Below are positions 1-11,112 of a stretch of 64,000 bases of DNA, in pieces (the stretch's first letter is position 1; every line of letters starts with the position of its first letter). The notes under the pieces are model-generated. The model was not told the DNA's origin, made no database searches, and saw only the letters and a list, made by a program, of their open reading frames with translations. Source of the DNA: Liopterus haemorrhoidalis. Its lineage: Eukaryota; Arthropoda; Insecta; Coleoptera; Dytiscidae. The position numbers and the translations under genes were made by a program. The DNA lies in assembly GCA_963971575.1 (NCBI GenBank), contig OZ020625.1:29611753-29675752 (forward strand), read 5' to 3'.

Positions 1-335
1 AAATACATCAAATTATGTCCTATACAAATTTTTGTCCAAGGCTTGGTTTACTAGTTACGAATTTTCTTAAATTTTAAACTTTAATAACTTCCGTTTCCGG
101 TTTCGGATTTTAATAAAAAACAATAGGGTTCTTCCCAATTATTAGGAGATTTTTTTAGTACCAGAACGAACTCTTTAAGTTAAACCGTTTTTGAGTTATC
201 GTGTATACACACAGACAGACAGACACGCATACGGACGGCACTTCGAAAATAGGTTTTTTGGATTCCCTGGACCATGAAACGTGGTCAAAATCTCGACATC
301 GAAAATTTTCGCGATTACAATACTTGCCCCTTATA
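1..335 (-). mobile_element. F3 Helentron-like element, truncated copy
   Basis: The reverse complement matches 28681-29790. Shared parts are the lead segment with the sequence ggggcaagtattgtaatcgc, a short CAGA/TCTG microsatellite at about 214-227, the block tatacacgataactcaaaaa, and a tail (1-50) matching 29755-29800. The 5' end is cut at 335, where another element begins, and the 3' hairpin end lies outside the window. There is no coding capacity; ORFs across it are accidental. Confidence 0.6.
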
Positions 336-1205
336 CAGGGTGTTTGTTTGAAACGGGGCACCCCGAAAATCTCCTTTATTTGTAAAGATACAAAAAATCT
401 TCAGAACAAAAGTTTACTAGACAAAAAGGCCCATCTAAAGGTTACTATAAGAATTCTGAGGCACTTCCGGTTTCACCGGAAATGATGTCAACTTTTGATC
501 TAGCATAGGGAATCGATAATTATATATTTTTTTCCTAAAAGTACATTAAATTAGCTTTATAATGACACCAAAAAATCATATTTTTATGTTAACCATTTCA
601 AAATGGCGACCATTTATTTACAAAATAATAATCAACATAAGTTTTACAAAGTTGAATGTAGCAAGCTTTGAAAACAATAAAAAAAGAAACAAAATATCTC
701 TTAAATAAACTATTTGACTATTTAGAAAAAAAAAAAAAATACTTTTTACAATTATTTTACAAAAAAAAAAAAAAAAATACAAATGTTCGATCAAACCACC
801 ATTATTGTCCACACATTTTCTCATTCTTAATAAAAACTCTTCCATCGCTCTTATAAGAGTACACTCTTGGATTTCAAAGCTTGCTACGTTCAACTTTGTT
901 AAACTTATGTTGATTATTATTTTGTAAATAAATGGTCGCCATTTTGAAATGGTTAACATAAAAATATGATTTTTTGGTGTCATTGTAAAGCTAATTTAAT
1001 GTACTTTTAGGAAAAAAATATAAAATTATCGATTCCCTATGCTAAATCAAAAGTTGGCATCATTTCCGGTAAAACCGGAAGTGCCTCAGAATTCTTATAG
1101 TAACCTTTAGATGGGCCTTTTTGTCTAGTTTAACTTTCGTTCTGAAGATTTTTTGTATCTTTACAAATAAAGGAGATTTTCGGGGTGCCCCGTTTCAAAC
1201 AAACT
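336..1205. mobile_element. MITE-like element M1 with about 340-bp inverted arms
   Basis: The left arm (336 to about 680) starts cagggtgtttgtttgaaacg. It returns in inverted form at about 870-1205, so most of the element is a near-perfect hairpin around a 190-bp A/T-rich centre. The left end follows TATA; the right terminal few bases have decayed. A single arm of the same family occurs at 31363-31707. No transposase is encoded. Superfamily is uncertain; the TA at the left border would suit Tc1/mariner-type mobilisation. Confidence 0.65.
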
Positions 1206-1668
1206 GGATAATTTTCTAACGCAGACCACTAATAATAATTGTTGGTTCATTTTTTGCAAGAAAACAAATATATCTAATGTACTATTATCTGTCTCATTTT
1301 GTAATACGGAACTAACAGGAAAAGTTCATTTTTTATGTTGTATATTGACAATACATTTATAATATTATCATAGTATTGGTTCACACGGATACGCCAAAGT
1401 CTGTTTACACCACAACAGTCACCAAAGTAACCAGATCTAGTTTCGTATTACAAATTGAGACAGATTATACTAAATACATTTATTTTATTTATTAGAAAAT
1501 CACAGAAAGTTTACAGAAAATAAACAAAATCAAAATTATTTACAAAAAATATGTGCATAAAAAATTTTAAAAAAAATCTACAAAAAACAATTGTAAAAAC
1601 TTTCGCGGACCACTAAAATTTTTCTGGAGACCACTGGTGGTCCGCGGACCACCTGTTAAGAAACACTG
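1206..1668. mobile_element. possible hAT-like non-autonomous remnant
   Basis: The right edge (1610-1668), read in reverse, begins cagtgtttcttaacaggtgg, which resembles hAT termini of the CAGTGGTT-TTAACC kind. Around 1606-1652 there are repeated ggaccac/gtggtcc motifs. An internal inverted pair, tctgtctcattttgtaatac and its complement, lies at about 1289 and 1443. The left end is too degraded for a target duplication to be called. Confidence 0.35.
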
Positions 1669-2145
1669 TTTTAGGGTAGTGTTTGCCAAAAATTTTTCCG
1701 AAAATTTATGAACTTTATTCACGAAATTTATAGTTTAGTATGATTAGAAGATTTTGATGGAACAAGCTAAAGATGACGGAAAAACCAAACTCCCCTTTGA
1801 AAATGTCCGAACAGGGAAAGATATAAACAATAACAATTTTTTTAAGAACCACGCCTTTACTGAAGTAATAATCAATCACCATTTAAAGATAAATAAATAA
1901 CAATAATTACAAATTTAAATTTATAAGAAAGAAGTAAATTATAATCTAAAGAAAATGTCAGTTAATTGATTGTTGCTATTATCGTCTATAAAGCTATTAC
2001 AACTTTATAATTGGTAATAATATAGCCTTAAGACTTTACCAACAGACGCGTGTAATTACAGATTTACAATATTGATTTCATATTGTTTATTATTGTATCT
2101 AAATTATTTCCCACTATAACTAAAACTGTTCCACGTCATTTGAAC
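1669..2145. other. AT-rich stretch, nothing recognised
   Basis: No ORF, repeat boundary or RNA motif can be supported here. It is presumed intronic or degraded repeat sequence of the synapsin intron. Confidence 0.4.
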
Positions 2146-2384
2146 ATACGACAGATTAACAAACAACACTTTAACATGGACAGATTAACATGCGACAGAT
2201 GAACATAGACACATTTTAACACACGGCAAATGAACACTGTGACATATTATCGTAGTGACAGATGAACATAAGTCAATTGAACACACGACATTTGAACTCA
2301 CATTTCATTGTCGTTTGTCAAAATGTGTCTATGTTCATCTGTCGCATGTTAATCTGTACATGTTAATCTGTCGTATGTTCACAG
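2146..2384. repeat. hairpin built from repeated gacagat(g/t)aacat words
   Basis: A short word family, gacagat(t/g)aacat with spacers, repeats about eight times. The left block, gaacatacgacagattaac to gaacatagacacatttt (2146-2220), is the reverse complement of aaaatgtgtctatgttcatc to gtcgtatgttc (2325-2382). The whole unit is therefore both tandemly repetitive and a stem-loop with about 60-bp arms. Confidence 0.7.
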
Positions 2385-2494
2385 ATCGGGACACCAACTA
2401 AAACGCATATCGTCTTTTTCGGACCATATATTTAATTATTAATATATGTAATTATTGTAAAAACATTTGAAACGATTTCAAAAATGTGGTATTT

Positions 2495-4033
2495 TTATGG
2501 TTTTGTAAGTATGACCACCAAAAAACCCTTATAACGTCACTCATATGTCTGTCTTTCTGTCTGTCTGTACAGTAGGCTGACCAGATTTTTTTTACAGAAA
2601 AAGAGTATACTAAAAAAAAAGGTTACACTCCAAAAATTCAAATAATGAGCAAAAAACAGAGGTCCTCATTCAAAAATACTAGTGACGAAAAAAAAGGTCT
2701 TCACTCCCAAAATAGAAGTGATGAGCAAAAAAAAGGTCCTCAGTTCTAGAATAAAAGTGATAAAAACAAGTGACCAACAAAAATATACAGGGTTTTTTTT
2801 TTATAAAAAGTAAGAGTATAGAAAATATTACTCAAAAAATAGTATAATACTCTTAAAAAAGAAAGTCTGGTCACCCTACTGTACGGTAGAAATTGTAGCC
2901 AAACGGCTTAACATAGAAAGTTGAAATTTGGCATGCCTATACAACTCTTTGACCACATATAGGAAAAATACTGAGAGTTCAAAAAAACACATCCCGAGAT
3001 AAATATAAACAAATATGTATTTAATAAAAAAATTAATATTTTTTTTTTTATTTTGAGTGACATCAAATTTTTATTTTTGGAAAATAATTTTTATTATAAT
3101 TTCGCCCAAAATGTGTCAAAAAAAACTTTTGTCGCCCACCATCTCCCAGAGGGGTTGATCTAAAAATCTTTTTAAAAAAAATTGTAATGAACATTGATGG
3201 GAACCGGAATAGTTCAACAGAAATTTTTGATCAGATAAGTTTTTCGAAAAATGTCGTTTTTTATTGATAAAAAAAAAATCTTGAGTGGTATCAAAAGAAA
3301 GCTCTTAAGTGTAGATAAAGGAACGAAAAGTAGTTTTTTATAATTCTTTTTTTTTTAACATGATTTTTGCCAAAAATGTGCTGAAAAAATTCTTGTGGAA
3401 AAAATTATAGGTTATCTATATAGATTTGAGCCGGAAACGTACGAGATGATTTTTTAATCCGATTGCATTTTTTTTTTTAATGCAGTTTTTGTGTTTTTCA
3501 CAAAAATAATTTTTTTAATTCATGGCTAAATTATGACTAATAATGTTATGGATTTTTTGTATTTATGGCTAAGATAGTGTGTGTCTTTTTTTGAAATAAA
3601 TAATATAGGTAATAAAAAATATTTAACAGCTGAGGACTGAGTTTTGAACACTACACTAGTAATGAAATACATACTTATAAATCAAATAACACATTGTTAA
3701 TTGTGGGAAATAGGTTTCTGAAATTTAAAAAATGAAGCTTTTTATTAATATATTTCTTATTAATCTAATGAAGACTTGAATATGAAGCAAATGCAGAAAA
3801 AAATGATTTTTGTCAATTTATTTAAATTTTGTTTAAAAAAATTAAATAGAAGCACTTAGTATCCAAATATTGAATAAAAATGATAAAAATCTGTTGGTTT
3901 TAATAACTTTTGATTTTTGTGTGTATAGAACAAATATTCATAGACATCCAGTATTATGTTGGCTTCTTACACTTATTAAATACCTACAAAACCCTGAAAT
4001 GTGTGAAAATTCAACTTCACATCAATTTTTTCA
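2495..4033 (+). mobile_element. F1 Helentron-like element, old copy
   Basis: It starts with the diverged F1 lead ggttttgtaagtatgaccac, followed by the TCTG microsatellite and the conserved gtagccaaacggct / ttgaaatttggcatg block. It closes with tacctacaaaaccctgaaat, a decayed hairpin and tcaattttttc. This is the inverted-motif plus hairpin plus T-run order shared by all F1 copies. It is interrupted by the MITE at 2571-2881 and contains a partly duplicated, diverged interior (3281-3600). Confidence 0.65.
2571..2881. mobile_element. 311-bp TA-flanked MITE
   Basis: Termini are cagtaggctgaccaga and its inverse tctggtcaccctactg, directly flanked by TA on each side (2569-2570 and 2882-2883). Paralogous F1 sequence at about 12300-12318 reads gtctgtctgtacggtagaaa with a single TA, giving an empty site. 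The interior has several near-repeats of aaaaggtc(c/t)t(c/t)a. No coding potential; the target fits Tc1/mariner-type mobilisation. Confidence 0.85.
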
Positions 4034-4047
4034 ATGTTAGAATTAGT

Positions 4048-5718
4048 CCAGGGCGGATCTGTAAAAATACTACGTCATGAGGATGTTGAGAGGGGGCACG
4101 CTAATTTTGGCAGAAATTGCTTCGAAATAACTCACATAACAATAATTGAGTTATCCTCCCCGCCAAAAAGTTCGGGAACATTGTTTAAAAATTGAAAATA
4201 TTAAAAATTTAAGAAGAAAATCATTTTTTTTCTTCTTTTTGAGCCCATAGCTGTGAAATTATTCATTTCTGAGAAAAGTTATGAGGAAAAAAAAGTTTCG
4301 TAATTAAATTTCCTACAAGATAGGATTATTTAGAAATTTCAAAAATTGTTAAACTTTCTGCAAAATAGCAATAACTGCTGAAAAAAACACTAAAAAACAT
4401 GTGTTTGCATTTTCCTTTTTTTAATGACTTGTATTGTACTTAGGACCTCCAAATTTCACCCTGTAAAACTTTATGATATGATAAAACAACACTGTAAATT
4501 TCATTAGGATCGGTTCGATAGGTTTTGCAAAATAATTTTGCAATCCAGGATTTGCAAAAAAAAATTGATATTTTGCAAAATATTGCAGGACGCAAAGTAA
4601 AGCAGATAGAAGATTGAATTTTTTTTTACATATAGAAGAACACTTCACCTTTCATTTGCAATTTGCAGAATTGAAATCGGTTAATTAGGACGGCGTTGGG
4701 AATTTTTTAAAACAATGTTATAAAAAATATTTCGTTATAAACAAATTGAATATCTTTGCAACTACACAACCAAAATTAACTTATAAAAGTTCATTGGAAA
4801 GGTCTTTGAAAGACGATTAAAAAAAAAAAAAAAAAAGTGAGGTTATATCAAGAAAAACTCACCTATTGTTTATAACTTTATTGCAAATGACGCTCAACTT
4901 TGAAGAGGGGTATCTCGGAAACTAATTGACATAACCTCACTTTTTTTTTTTAAAAAAGCGTCTTTCAAAGACCTTTCCAATGAGCTTTTATATGTTAATT
5001 TTGGTTGTGTAGTTGCAAAGATATTCAATTTATTTATAACGAAAAATTTTTAACATTGTTTTAAAAAATTCCCAACGCCGTCCTAATTATCCAATTTCAA
5101 TTCTGCAAATTGCAGATGAAAGGTGAAGTGTTCTTCTATATGTAAAAAAAATTTCAACCTTCTATCTGCTTTACTTTGCGTCCTGCAATATTTTGCAAAA
5201 TTGCAATTTTTTTTGCAAATCCTGGATTGCAAAATTATTTTGCAAAACCTATCGAACCGATCCTAATGAAATTTACAGTGTTGTTTTATCATATCATAAA
5301 GTTTTACAGGGTGAAATTTGGAGGTCCTAAGTACAATACAAGTCATTAAAAAAAGTAAAATGCAAACACATGTTTTTTAGTGTTTTTTTCAGCAGTTATT
5401 GCTATTTTGCAAAAAGTTTAACAATTTTTGAAATTTCTAAATAATCCTATCTTGTAGGAAATTTAATTACGAAACTTTTATTTCCTTATAACTTTTCTCA
5501 GAAATGAATAATTTCACAGCTATGGGCTCAAAAAGAAGAAAAAAAATGATTTTTTTCTTAATTTTTTAATATTTTCAATTTTTAAACAATGTTCCCGAAA
5601 TTTTTGGCGGGGAGGATAGCTCAATTATTGTTATGTGAGTTATTTCGAAGCAATTTCTGCAAAAATTAGCGTGCCCCCTCTCAACATCCATCTCAAAACA
5701 GATCCGCACTGGATTAAA
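4048..5718. mobile_element. long palindromic element, about 800-bp arms
   Basis: The left arm runs from ccagggcggatctg (about 4049) to the A-run near 4845. The right arm runs from about 4935 to cagatccgcactgg (about 5714), inverted and nearly identical over about 800 bp. The spacer is about 85 bp. Termini ccag(g/t)gcggatctg suit a hAT-like foldback, but no clear 8-bp target duplication is visible. The reading frames it contains simply mirror each other. Confidence 0.75.
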
Positions 5719-6400
5719 TGTACATGTATAAAAATAAATGCTTCTAGAAAGGCTTTATAGTTTTTTATAAAACAATTTTCAACAAAGAAGCCTGTGTTAT
5801 ATTCTATATACGTATTACCTTATGTACATATATAAAAATACATTGTACAAATCATGATATAAAATCTACCCACCGTAAATTAGAAATTTTATCCGCAAGC
5901 AACAGGTCTCTCGCCGATATCACTTGAAAAGTCTATCCCCATTTCTCTTTAGCTCACCACCTATTACTATAATTCTGTTTCATTTTTGCAAATGAAATAA
6001 ACACACAAAAAAATCTAATACAACATAATAAACAGGGCAAAACATTTTCAAAACAAGAAAAAATGTGTTAAAACAAACCTGCGTACCTCTAAAATTCCTT
6101 AAACACCTGCAGTAAATGAAATAAAAATGTCAATTTTTTTTGTAATGGCCGCTCAACAATTAAATTTTTCCAAAACGATTCATTTGTTCATATTACCATC
6201 CCCAGGTATAATTATTACTACAATCTCTTCTTTGGACCTTATTCTAACTTTTTGTGTTTTGTTTTATATTAAAACAAAGTTTTTTACTAATTTTTTGGAG
6301 TTTAAAATTCGGAGATGTTGGAACTAACTTCGTTTGACAGGACGCCATGCGACACTGGCGGAGTAGCGGAGAAATATTGAACTATAAACTCTGAAATTTG
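5719..6400. other. AT-rich stretch without recognised features
   Basis: A small ORF at 6127-6327 has no recognisable domain. Around 6330-6365 is a short GC-richer island (gacaggacgccatgcgac). Nothing further can be supported. Confidence 0.35.
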
Positions 6401-6409
6401 GAAACTATA

Positions 6410-6968
6410 AATTAAAAAATTAATTTCTCAAAATATAATTAAAATTAAGAAATGCATTTTTAAGGGGGTGTTGGTTATAGTATTGTCCATTAGGGGACAA
6501 AAATTTATCAACATAAGTTTTGTATTTTTGGAGTTATTAAATAAAATCTACAACCATGACATAAAAATGGAATTCATTTTTAAAAAATTTTATCTCAAAA
6601 ATGGTACAAGATAGAAATTTGTGGTTTGAAGTTTTAGACATTTTACATGATTTTAGTTTTTTTTTAATATAAACCCTTCATTACTGAGAGTGTAGTTTTT
6701 GAATGTAATTTTAATATAATTTTCAGATTTAAAAACTCAATTAAAAAATTAATTTCTCAAAATGTAATTAATATTAAGAAATAAAATTTTTAGGGGGTGC
6801 TAGTTATAGCATTGTCCATTTGGGGTTACAAATTTATGAACACTAGTTTTATATTTTTGGAGTTAGGTATTAAATAATATCTACAACATGTCATAAAAAT
6901 GAAATCATTTTTTTTTAATTTTGGCTAAAAAATGGTACAAAATAGAAATTAGCGGTTTGAATTTTGTA
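6410..6968. repeat. tandem duplication, period about 320 bp
   Basis: The segment at 6410-6655 (taatttctcaaaatataatt, then aagggggtgttggttatag, then cattgtccatt-type text) recurs at about 6735-6968 with scattered substitutions. It contains words such as atggtacaa(a/g)atagaaatt that resemble the satellite at 20.4-22.9 kb. Confidence 0.6.
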
Positions 6969-6972
6969 TATA

Positions 6973-7377
6973 CAGTCTGTTCCAAACGGTTAAGCGGAAC
7001 TAGATTTTGCAATCTAGTTACTTTCATCGTTTAAATTGTGCCTTTCGGCCGTTTTGTTTAAGCTTTGTAAATCATACTTACAATAAACATTTTTTGGTTA
7101 AGGTTAATATCAGTTTAAAATGTCATTTTCTTTAGATTTTGATTTTTTGTTTCATTCTTAATACAAATTTCCCAATTATTTATTTTTTTGTCATTAAAAA
7201 ATAAAAAAAAAAATTAATTTTGACATATGTCATTCGTTTCCATGGTTTCATTGTTGGAATTTTACATTTTGACATCCCAACGTGAAAAATGAAATAACCC
7301 AAGCAAAGTCCCTTCTCGTGACAACCTAAAAGAACTAAATTCCCATTTAGTTCCGCTTAACCGTTTGGAACAGACTA
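6973..7377. mobile_element. MITE M2 (cagtctgttccaaacgg family), 405 bp
   Basis: Inverted termini are cagtctgttccaaacggtta and its complement, with ttaagcggaacta continuing inward, flanked by TA (6971-6972, 7378-7379). Two further copies lie at 38138-38541 (complete) and 28511-30143 (split by another element). No ORF. TA target and miniature size suggest a Tc1/mariner-mobilised MITE. Confidence 0.85.
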
Positions 7378-7832
7378 TATATCCTTGTTATCTTCAAAGA
7401 CAGACAGACAAAAATTAAAATTTTTCTTTTGTTATCTACCAAATCATTTTATTGATAGATAGTAAGACTAGTCTATAGAAAATTTATAGTTAATAAATTT
7501 TCTAAGGCCACCCATGTTGGCGCCTTTTTTCCATAAAATGCAATATTAATACTATCGTAAATGATTACTTAGCCTTGGTTTCAATCAATCAATCGAACTA
7601 ATCAATAATGTTGATTCAATCAGGATTTATATCACTTTTATTGATTCAGAAAAAAAAAGTGATTTGAAATTAGTTCTGTTAAACTTAACTGAAGAAAACT
7701 GAAGAAAGTTTTTAGGACGTAGATTAAGGAACAAGGGTAGTTTTTTTATTTTTGTTTTTTTTTTTAACACGATTTTTGCCAAAAATAAGCTAAAAATGTT
7801 CTTGTCCCGCCCCCTTTTAGCCAATGGGGTTA

Positions 7833-9113
7833 CCAGGTCTACAAGTATAAAATGCGGATTTTTTTCAAACTTGCCGCACAAACAGAGTTTATAGTTCAAA
7901 GTTTCAACACATATGGCGTTTTGTTAAGTTATCATTAAGTGTCAAATGCGTATAGGTTATAATTTGAAAAGTGATCATATAGTTTTGTTTTACTGTGTTA
8001 AAAATGTCAAATTTTGTGCCAAATAAAGAGCATTCGCGGACAGTACTACTGTTTTGTTTTCATTTGAAAAAAACTGCTGCTGAATCATACCGACTGCTTC
8101 GAGAAGCTTATGGTGAATATGCTCCATCGCAAGATACGTGTGAACGATGGTTTCGGCGTTTCAAAAGTGGTGACTTTGATCTTACAGACAAAGAACATGG
8201 AAAACCTCCAAAAAAATATGAAGATACAAAACTGGAAACATTGCTACAGGAAGACGATAGTCAATCACAAAAACAACTAGCAGAGCAGTTAGGCGTTAGT
8301 CAACAAGCTGTTTCCAATCGCCTACGAGAGATGGGTAAGATCCAGAAAGTCGGCAGATGGGTTCCACATGCATTGAATGAGAGGCAGATGGAAAAACGCA
8401 AAAACACTTGTGAAATTTTGCTTGCACGATACAAAAGAAAGTCTTTTTTGCATCGTATCATTACTGGCGATGAAAAATGGATTTATTTTGAAAATCCCAA
8501 ACGCAAAAAATCATGGGTGAGCCCAGGCTCACCATCCACATCAACTGCAAGACCCAATCGCAATGGCAAAAAGACAATGCTCTGTACTTGGTGGGACCAA
8601 AAGGGTGTGGTCTATTATGAATTGTTAAAACCTGGTGAAACAGTTAATACCCAACGCTACCAACAAAAACTGATCGAATTGAACCATTCGCTGCTCATAA
8701 AACCAGAATACGAAAGAAGACAGCACAAGGTAATCTTTCTTCACGATAACGCTTCATCGCATAAGGCAAAAGCAGTTTGCAACACATTGGAGGCACTCAA
8801 GTGGGAAGTGCTACCCCATGCCGCTAACTCACCCGACTTGGCCCCTTCAGATTACCACTTGTTCGCATCGATGGGTCACGCACTTGCCGAGCAGCACTTT
8901 TGTTCATATGAAAATGTGAAAGAATGGCTTGATGAATGGTTTGCGGGGAAAGGGGAAGAGTTCTACTGGCGAGGTATTCACAAATTGCCTGAAAGATGGG
9001 AAAAATGTATAACTTCTAATGGAGCATACTTTGAATAAATAAACTTTTACTGTTCTTTTGAGTTTAATGTGTTTTATTTAAAAAAAATCCGCATTTCATA
9101 CTTGTAGACCTGG
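7833..9113 (+). mobile_element. intact mariner element, mauritiana (Mos1-like) type
   Basis: It is a 1,281-bp element with about 33-bp inverted termini. The left end starts ccaggtctacaagtataaaa (7833) and the right end finishes catacttgtagacctgg (9113), with few mismatches. A TA duplication flanks both sides (7831-7832, 9114-9115). Mos1 itself is about 1.29 kb with 28-bp termini beginning with the closely similar ccaggtgtacaagt. Both ends and the full ORF are intact, so this copy looks recently inserted, into the old F1 copy around it. Confidence 0.93.
8004..9038 (+). CDS. mariner transposase (Mos1-like), intact
   Basis: This encodes a cut-and-paste DNA transposase that binds the element's own inverted termini. 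It is 344 residues from the ATG at 8004 (MSNFVPNKEH...), against 345 for Mos1; the frame is open nine bases further to a GTG, but the ATG matches the family start. The N-terminal half has the paired helix-turn-helix domain (CERWFRRFKSGDF, then QKQLAEQLGVSQQAVSNRLR) and the linker motif WVPHAL. The catalytic triad is complete: TGDEKW (about residue 156), HDNASSH (about 249) and SPDLAPSDYHLF, with 34 residues between the last two aspartates (DD34D). One departure is AANSPDLAP, where Mos1 has Tyr before SPDLAP. There are no stops or frameshifts. Assignment to the mauritiana subfamily rests on high residue identity over the whole length. Confidence 0.96.
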   Translation: MSNFVPNKEHSRTVLLFCFHLKKTAAESYRLLREAYGEYAPSQDTCERWFRRFKSGDFDLTDKEHGKPPKKYEDTKLETLLQEDDSQSQKQLAEQLGVSQQAVSNRLREMGKIQKVGRWVPHALNERQMEKRKNTCEILLARYKRKSFLHRIITGDEKWIYFENPKRKKSWVSPGSPSTSTARPNRNGKKTMLCTWWDQKGVVYYELLKPGETVNTQRYQQKLIELNHSLLIKPEYERRQHKVIFLHDNASSHKAKAVCNTLEALKWEVLPHAANSPDLAPSDYHLFASMGHALAEQHFCSYENVKEWLDEWFAGKGEEFYWRGIHKLPERWEKCITSNGAYFE

Positions 9114-9300
9114 TAAATTAAAAATCTGACAAAATGTACATTGATTTAAGCTGGAAACGTACGAGAGGAATTTTTGATCAGATGGCGTTTTTGAAAAATA
9201 TTGCAGTTTTTCTGTTTTACACAAAATTTATTATTTTTTTAATGCATGTCTAAATGATGGCTAATGTTATGGATTTCAAACTTTTTCAAACGCCTTAATG

Positions 9301-9723
9301 TGAATTGACATAAATGGAGACCGTGTAAATGGAGGGATTACTGTATACTATTTTAAACAAAAAGTGTATTCAAAATTTAGTTAAAAGCACCAAATGGAAA
9401 TTTTTTAATTATAGATCAGTCAGGTTTCCGACAAAGTGGCTTAAACCAAGCAGGCTAAAACTTGCTTCTCTGAAGTCTTGCCTCTTAAGCTCAGTCCAGT
9501 TGGCGCCTTGCATTTTTAAAGATAAAATATCAACAATTATCTCTAAGAAGTAAACAATAGAGCAATAAATTTAATATTTTAAAACGCTGTCGGAAGCTGA
9601 CTATTCTTATGTCAATTAAATAATATATATTTCACACTTTATTCGCCAAGCCTTTACTCGATACCCCCGAGGTATATACTGTTAAAAAGTAGCACTCAAT
9701 GACGAAGAACCTAATTAAGCACC
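9301..9723. other. no supported feature
   Basis: A 74-codon ORF at 9329-9553 has no recognisable domain. The stretch is AT-rich and shows no terminal repeats. Confidence 0.3.
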
Positions 9724-9880
9724 TAACACCCCAATTCAGATCATGGGGCATTGGTAACACGATAAGATCTGTGTTAAGTCAGTTTAAACATTGAATACAG
9801 TTAACACCCCAATTCAGATCATGGGGCATTGGTAACACGCTAAGAACTGTGTTAAGTCAGTTTAAACATTGAATTAATGC
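9724..9880. repeat. two tandem copies of a 78-bp unit
   Basis: The unit aacaccccaattcagatcat...gttaagtcagtttaaacattgaat occurs twice back to back (about 9724 and 9802) with three or four differences. No function can be inferred. Confidence 0.8.
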
Positions 9881-10924
9881 AGTTAATACATCAATTTAGA
9901 AGTTGAATAAAAACAATCTAAAAAAATGTAATTAGTATATTTATTACATAAAGTTGTTGATGTGAAAAGAAAAACTTATTTTGATGCAAATTAATTAATC
10001 GAGTAATAAATAATCTTCGATTAACTATTGTTTATGGACTCAAGGTTGATAGGTAATAAATATTTCTATAAAAGTATTTTTATAGTAAAAGGAAGCCGCC
10101 TAACTAGTTGCCGTAGACACCATGTTTATGTATTGACATGAAAATATCTATTTCCTTTTAGTAATTGGCATGTTTCGATAATATATGGAATAATTTTATC
10201 CAGAAATATATATATGGTATAGAACTATCTGGAGTACCCCTCAGTAGCGGTTGGTGATTAAAATATTTGAGGAGGGGACTTTTTGATAAATATATTGCAA
10301 TGGTGTCCAGTCTACGGCCCGCGGGTCGAATCCGGCCCAACAATAAGTTTGAAACATCTCGCATGAAATTTCTGCCCCTTGTTTTTTTTTAATCGCCCTC
10401 CCCCCTTCCTCAAAAGATTTTCGGAATTTCTCCACGCCCCCTGTCCTTAATTTATTTCCAGATTTTTTCCCCCACTATCTCAAATGATTTTCAGAATTTC
10501 TCCCACCCGTCCTCTTTGTTTTTTAAATATCTGGCCCCCAATCCAACTTAATCTGGCCCATGAAATATATTTAGAATAGATATATACAATCTATCAAGGT
10601 AGAGGGAACACGATTTTTCTCGAAAATGCGATGTAAGTTGGGGAAAAAATTTGATAACCAAAGTTGATCTTAATAAAACTAAAAATAATTTAAAATATTT
10701 CACTTTCAAAAAATACTTTCAAGTACGATTTGAAAGTTAATATTTTTTTATTATGCACCGAGCTAAAGATAATCCAATCATCGATCGTTAAAAAATTGTA
10801 GCTTTTGGTGCCCCATTCTAAATTATTACCATTGTTTTTTTCCTGAACTCTCTATTAATGTTCTATTTCCATTTTTGTTCGATTGTGAAATATTCAATTT
10901 TGGCCAATCAGGACCAATATTTTT
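9881..10924. other. AT-rich stretch with a degraded GC-rich block
   Basis: At 10300-10560 the words ctacggcccgcgggtcgaat, ccggccc and tctggcccatgaaat recall hAT-type repeat sequence, together with two diverged copies of cctcaaaagattttcggaat / ctcaaatgattttcagaat. No termini or target duplication could be found. Otherwise nothing. Confidence 0.3.
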
Positions 10925-10949
10925 ACCGACCGCCAACATATATAAGGGA

Positions 10950-11112
10950 TAAGGTAAACATAAAGAGATTTTCCCTAAATATATGTACATTTCGGCTACG
11001 AAGTAGCCATCTTCAGTAGTTGAATAACACTATTGTTATTAATTTGTGAAGTAAAGAATCTCTTTAAGTTTACCTTATCCTAAATTTTACGTTAACTCAA
11101 CAATTAATATTT
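10950..11112 (-). mobile_element. 163-bp insertion with 12-bp target duplication
   Basis: The F2 lead is broken by a 163-bp insert. The 12-bp host sequence atatataaggga appears on both sides (10938-10949 and 11113-11124). The insert has inverted ends (ggataaggtaaac / gtttaccttatcc) with a reverse-strand hammerhead-like core near 11000-11020 (ctgaaga, stem ggctac/gtagcc, gaaa). A 12-bp duplication suits target-primed retroelements better than DNA transposons. Penelope-like elements are known to carry hammerhead ribozymes, so a short retroelement of that kind is possible. Confidence 0.6.
11000..11023 (-). ncRNA. candidate hammerhead-ribozyme-like core
   Basis: On the minus strand the order is ctgaaga, t, a six-base stem ggctac closed by ttc and gtagcc, then gaaa. 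This matches the hammerhead layout CUGANGA - stem II - GAAA. The extra t before stem II and a weak stem I (about three pairs) count against activity. Confidence 0.25.

Larger units (their letters stand above)
7690..9300 (+). mobile_element. old F1-like fragment hosting the mariner
   Basis: Both sides of the mariner are halves of one F1 relative: acgatttttgccaaaaa...cttgtcccgcccccttttagccaatggggt on the left and aaattaaaaatctgacaaaatgtacattg...ggaatttttgatcagatggcg on the right. The same order, uninterrupted, is seen at 3110-3240. Confidence 0.55.

Noticed and set aside
7995..8003. GTG start nine bases upstream of the mariner ATG
   Set aside because: Mos1-type transposases start at MS(N/S)FVPNKE, matching the ATG at 8004.
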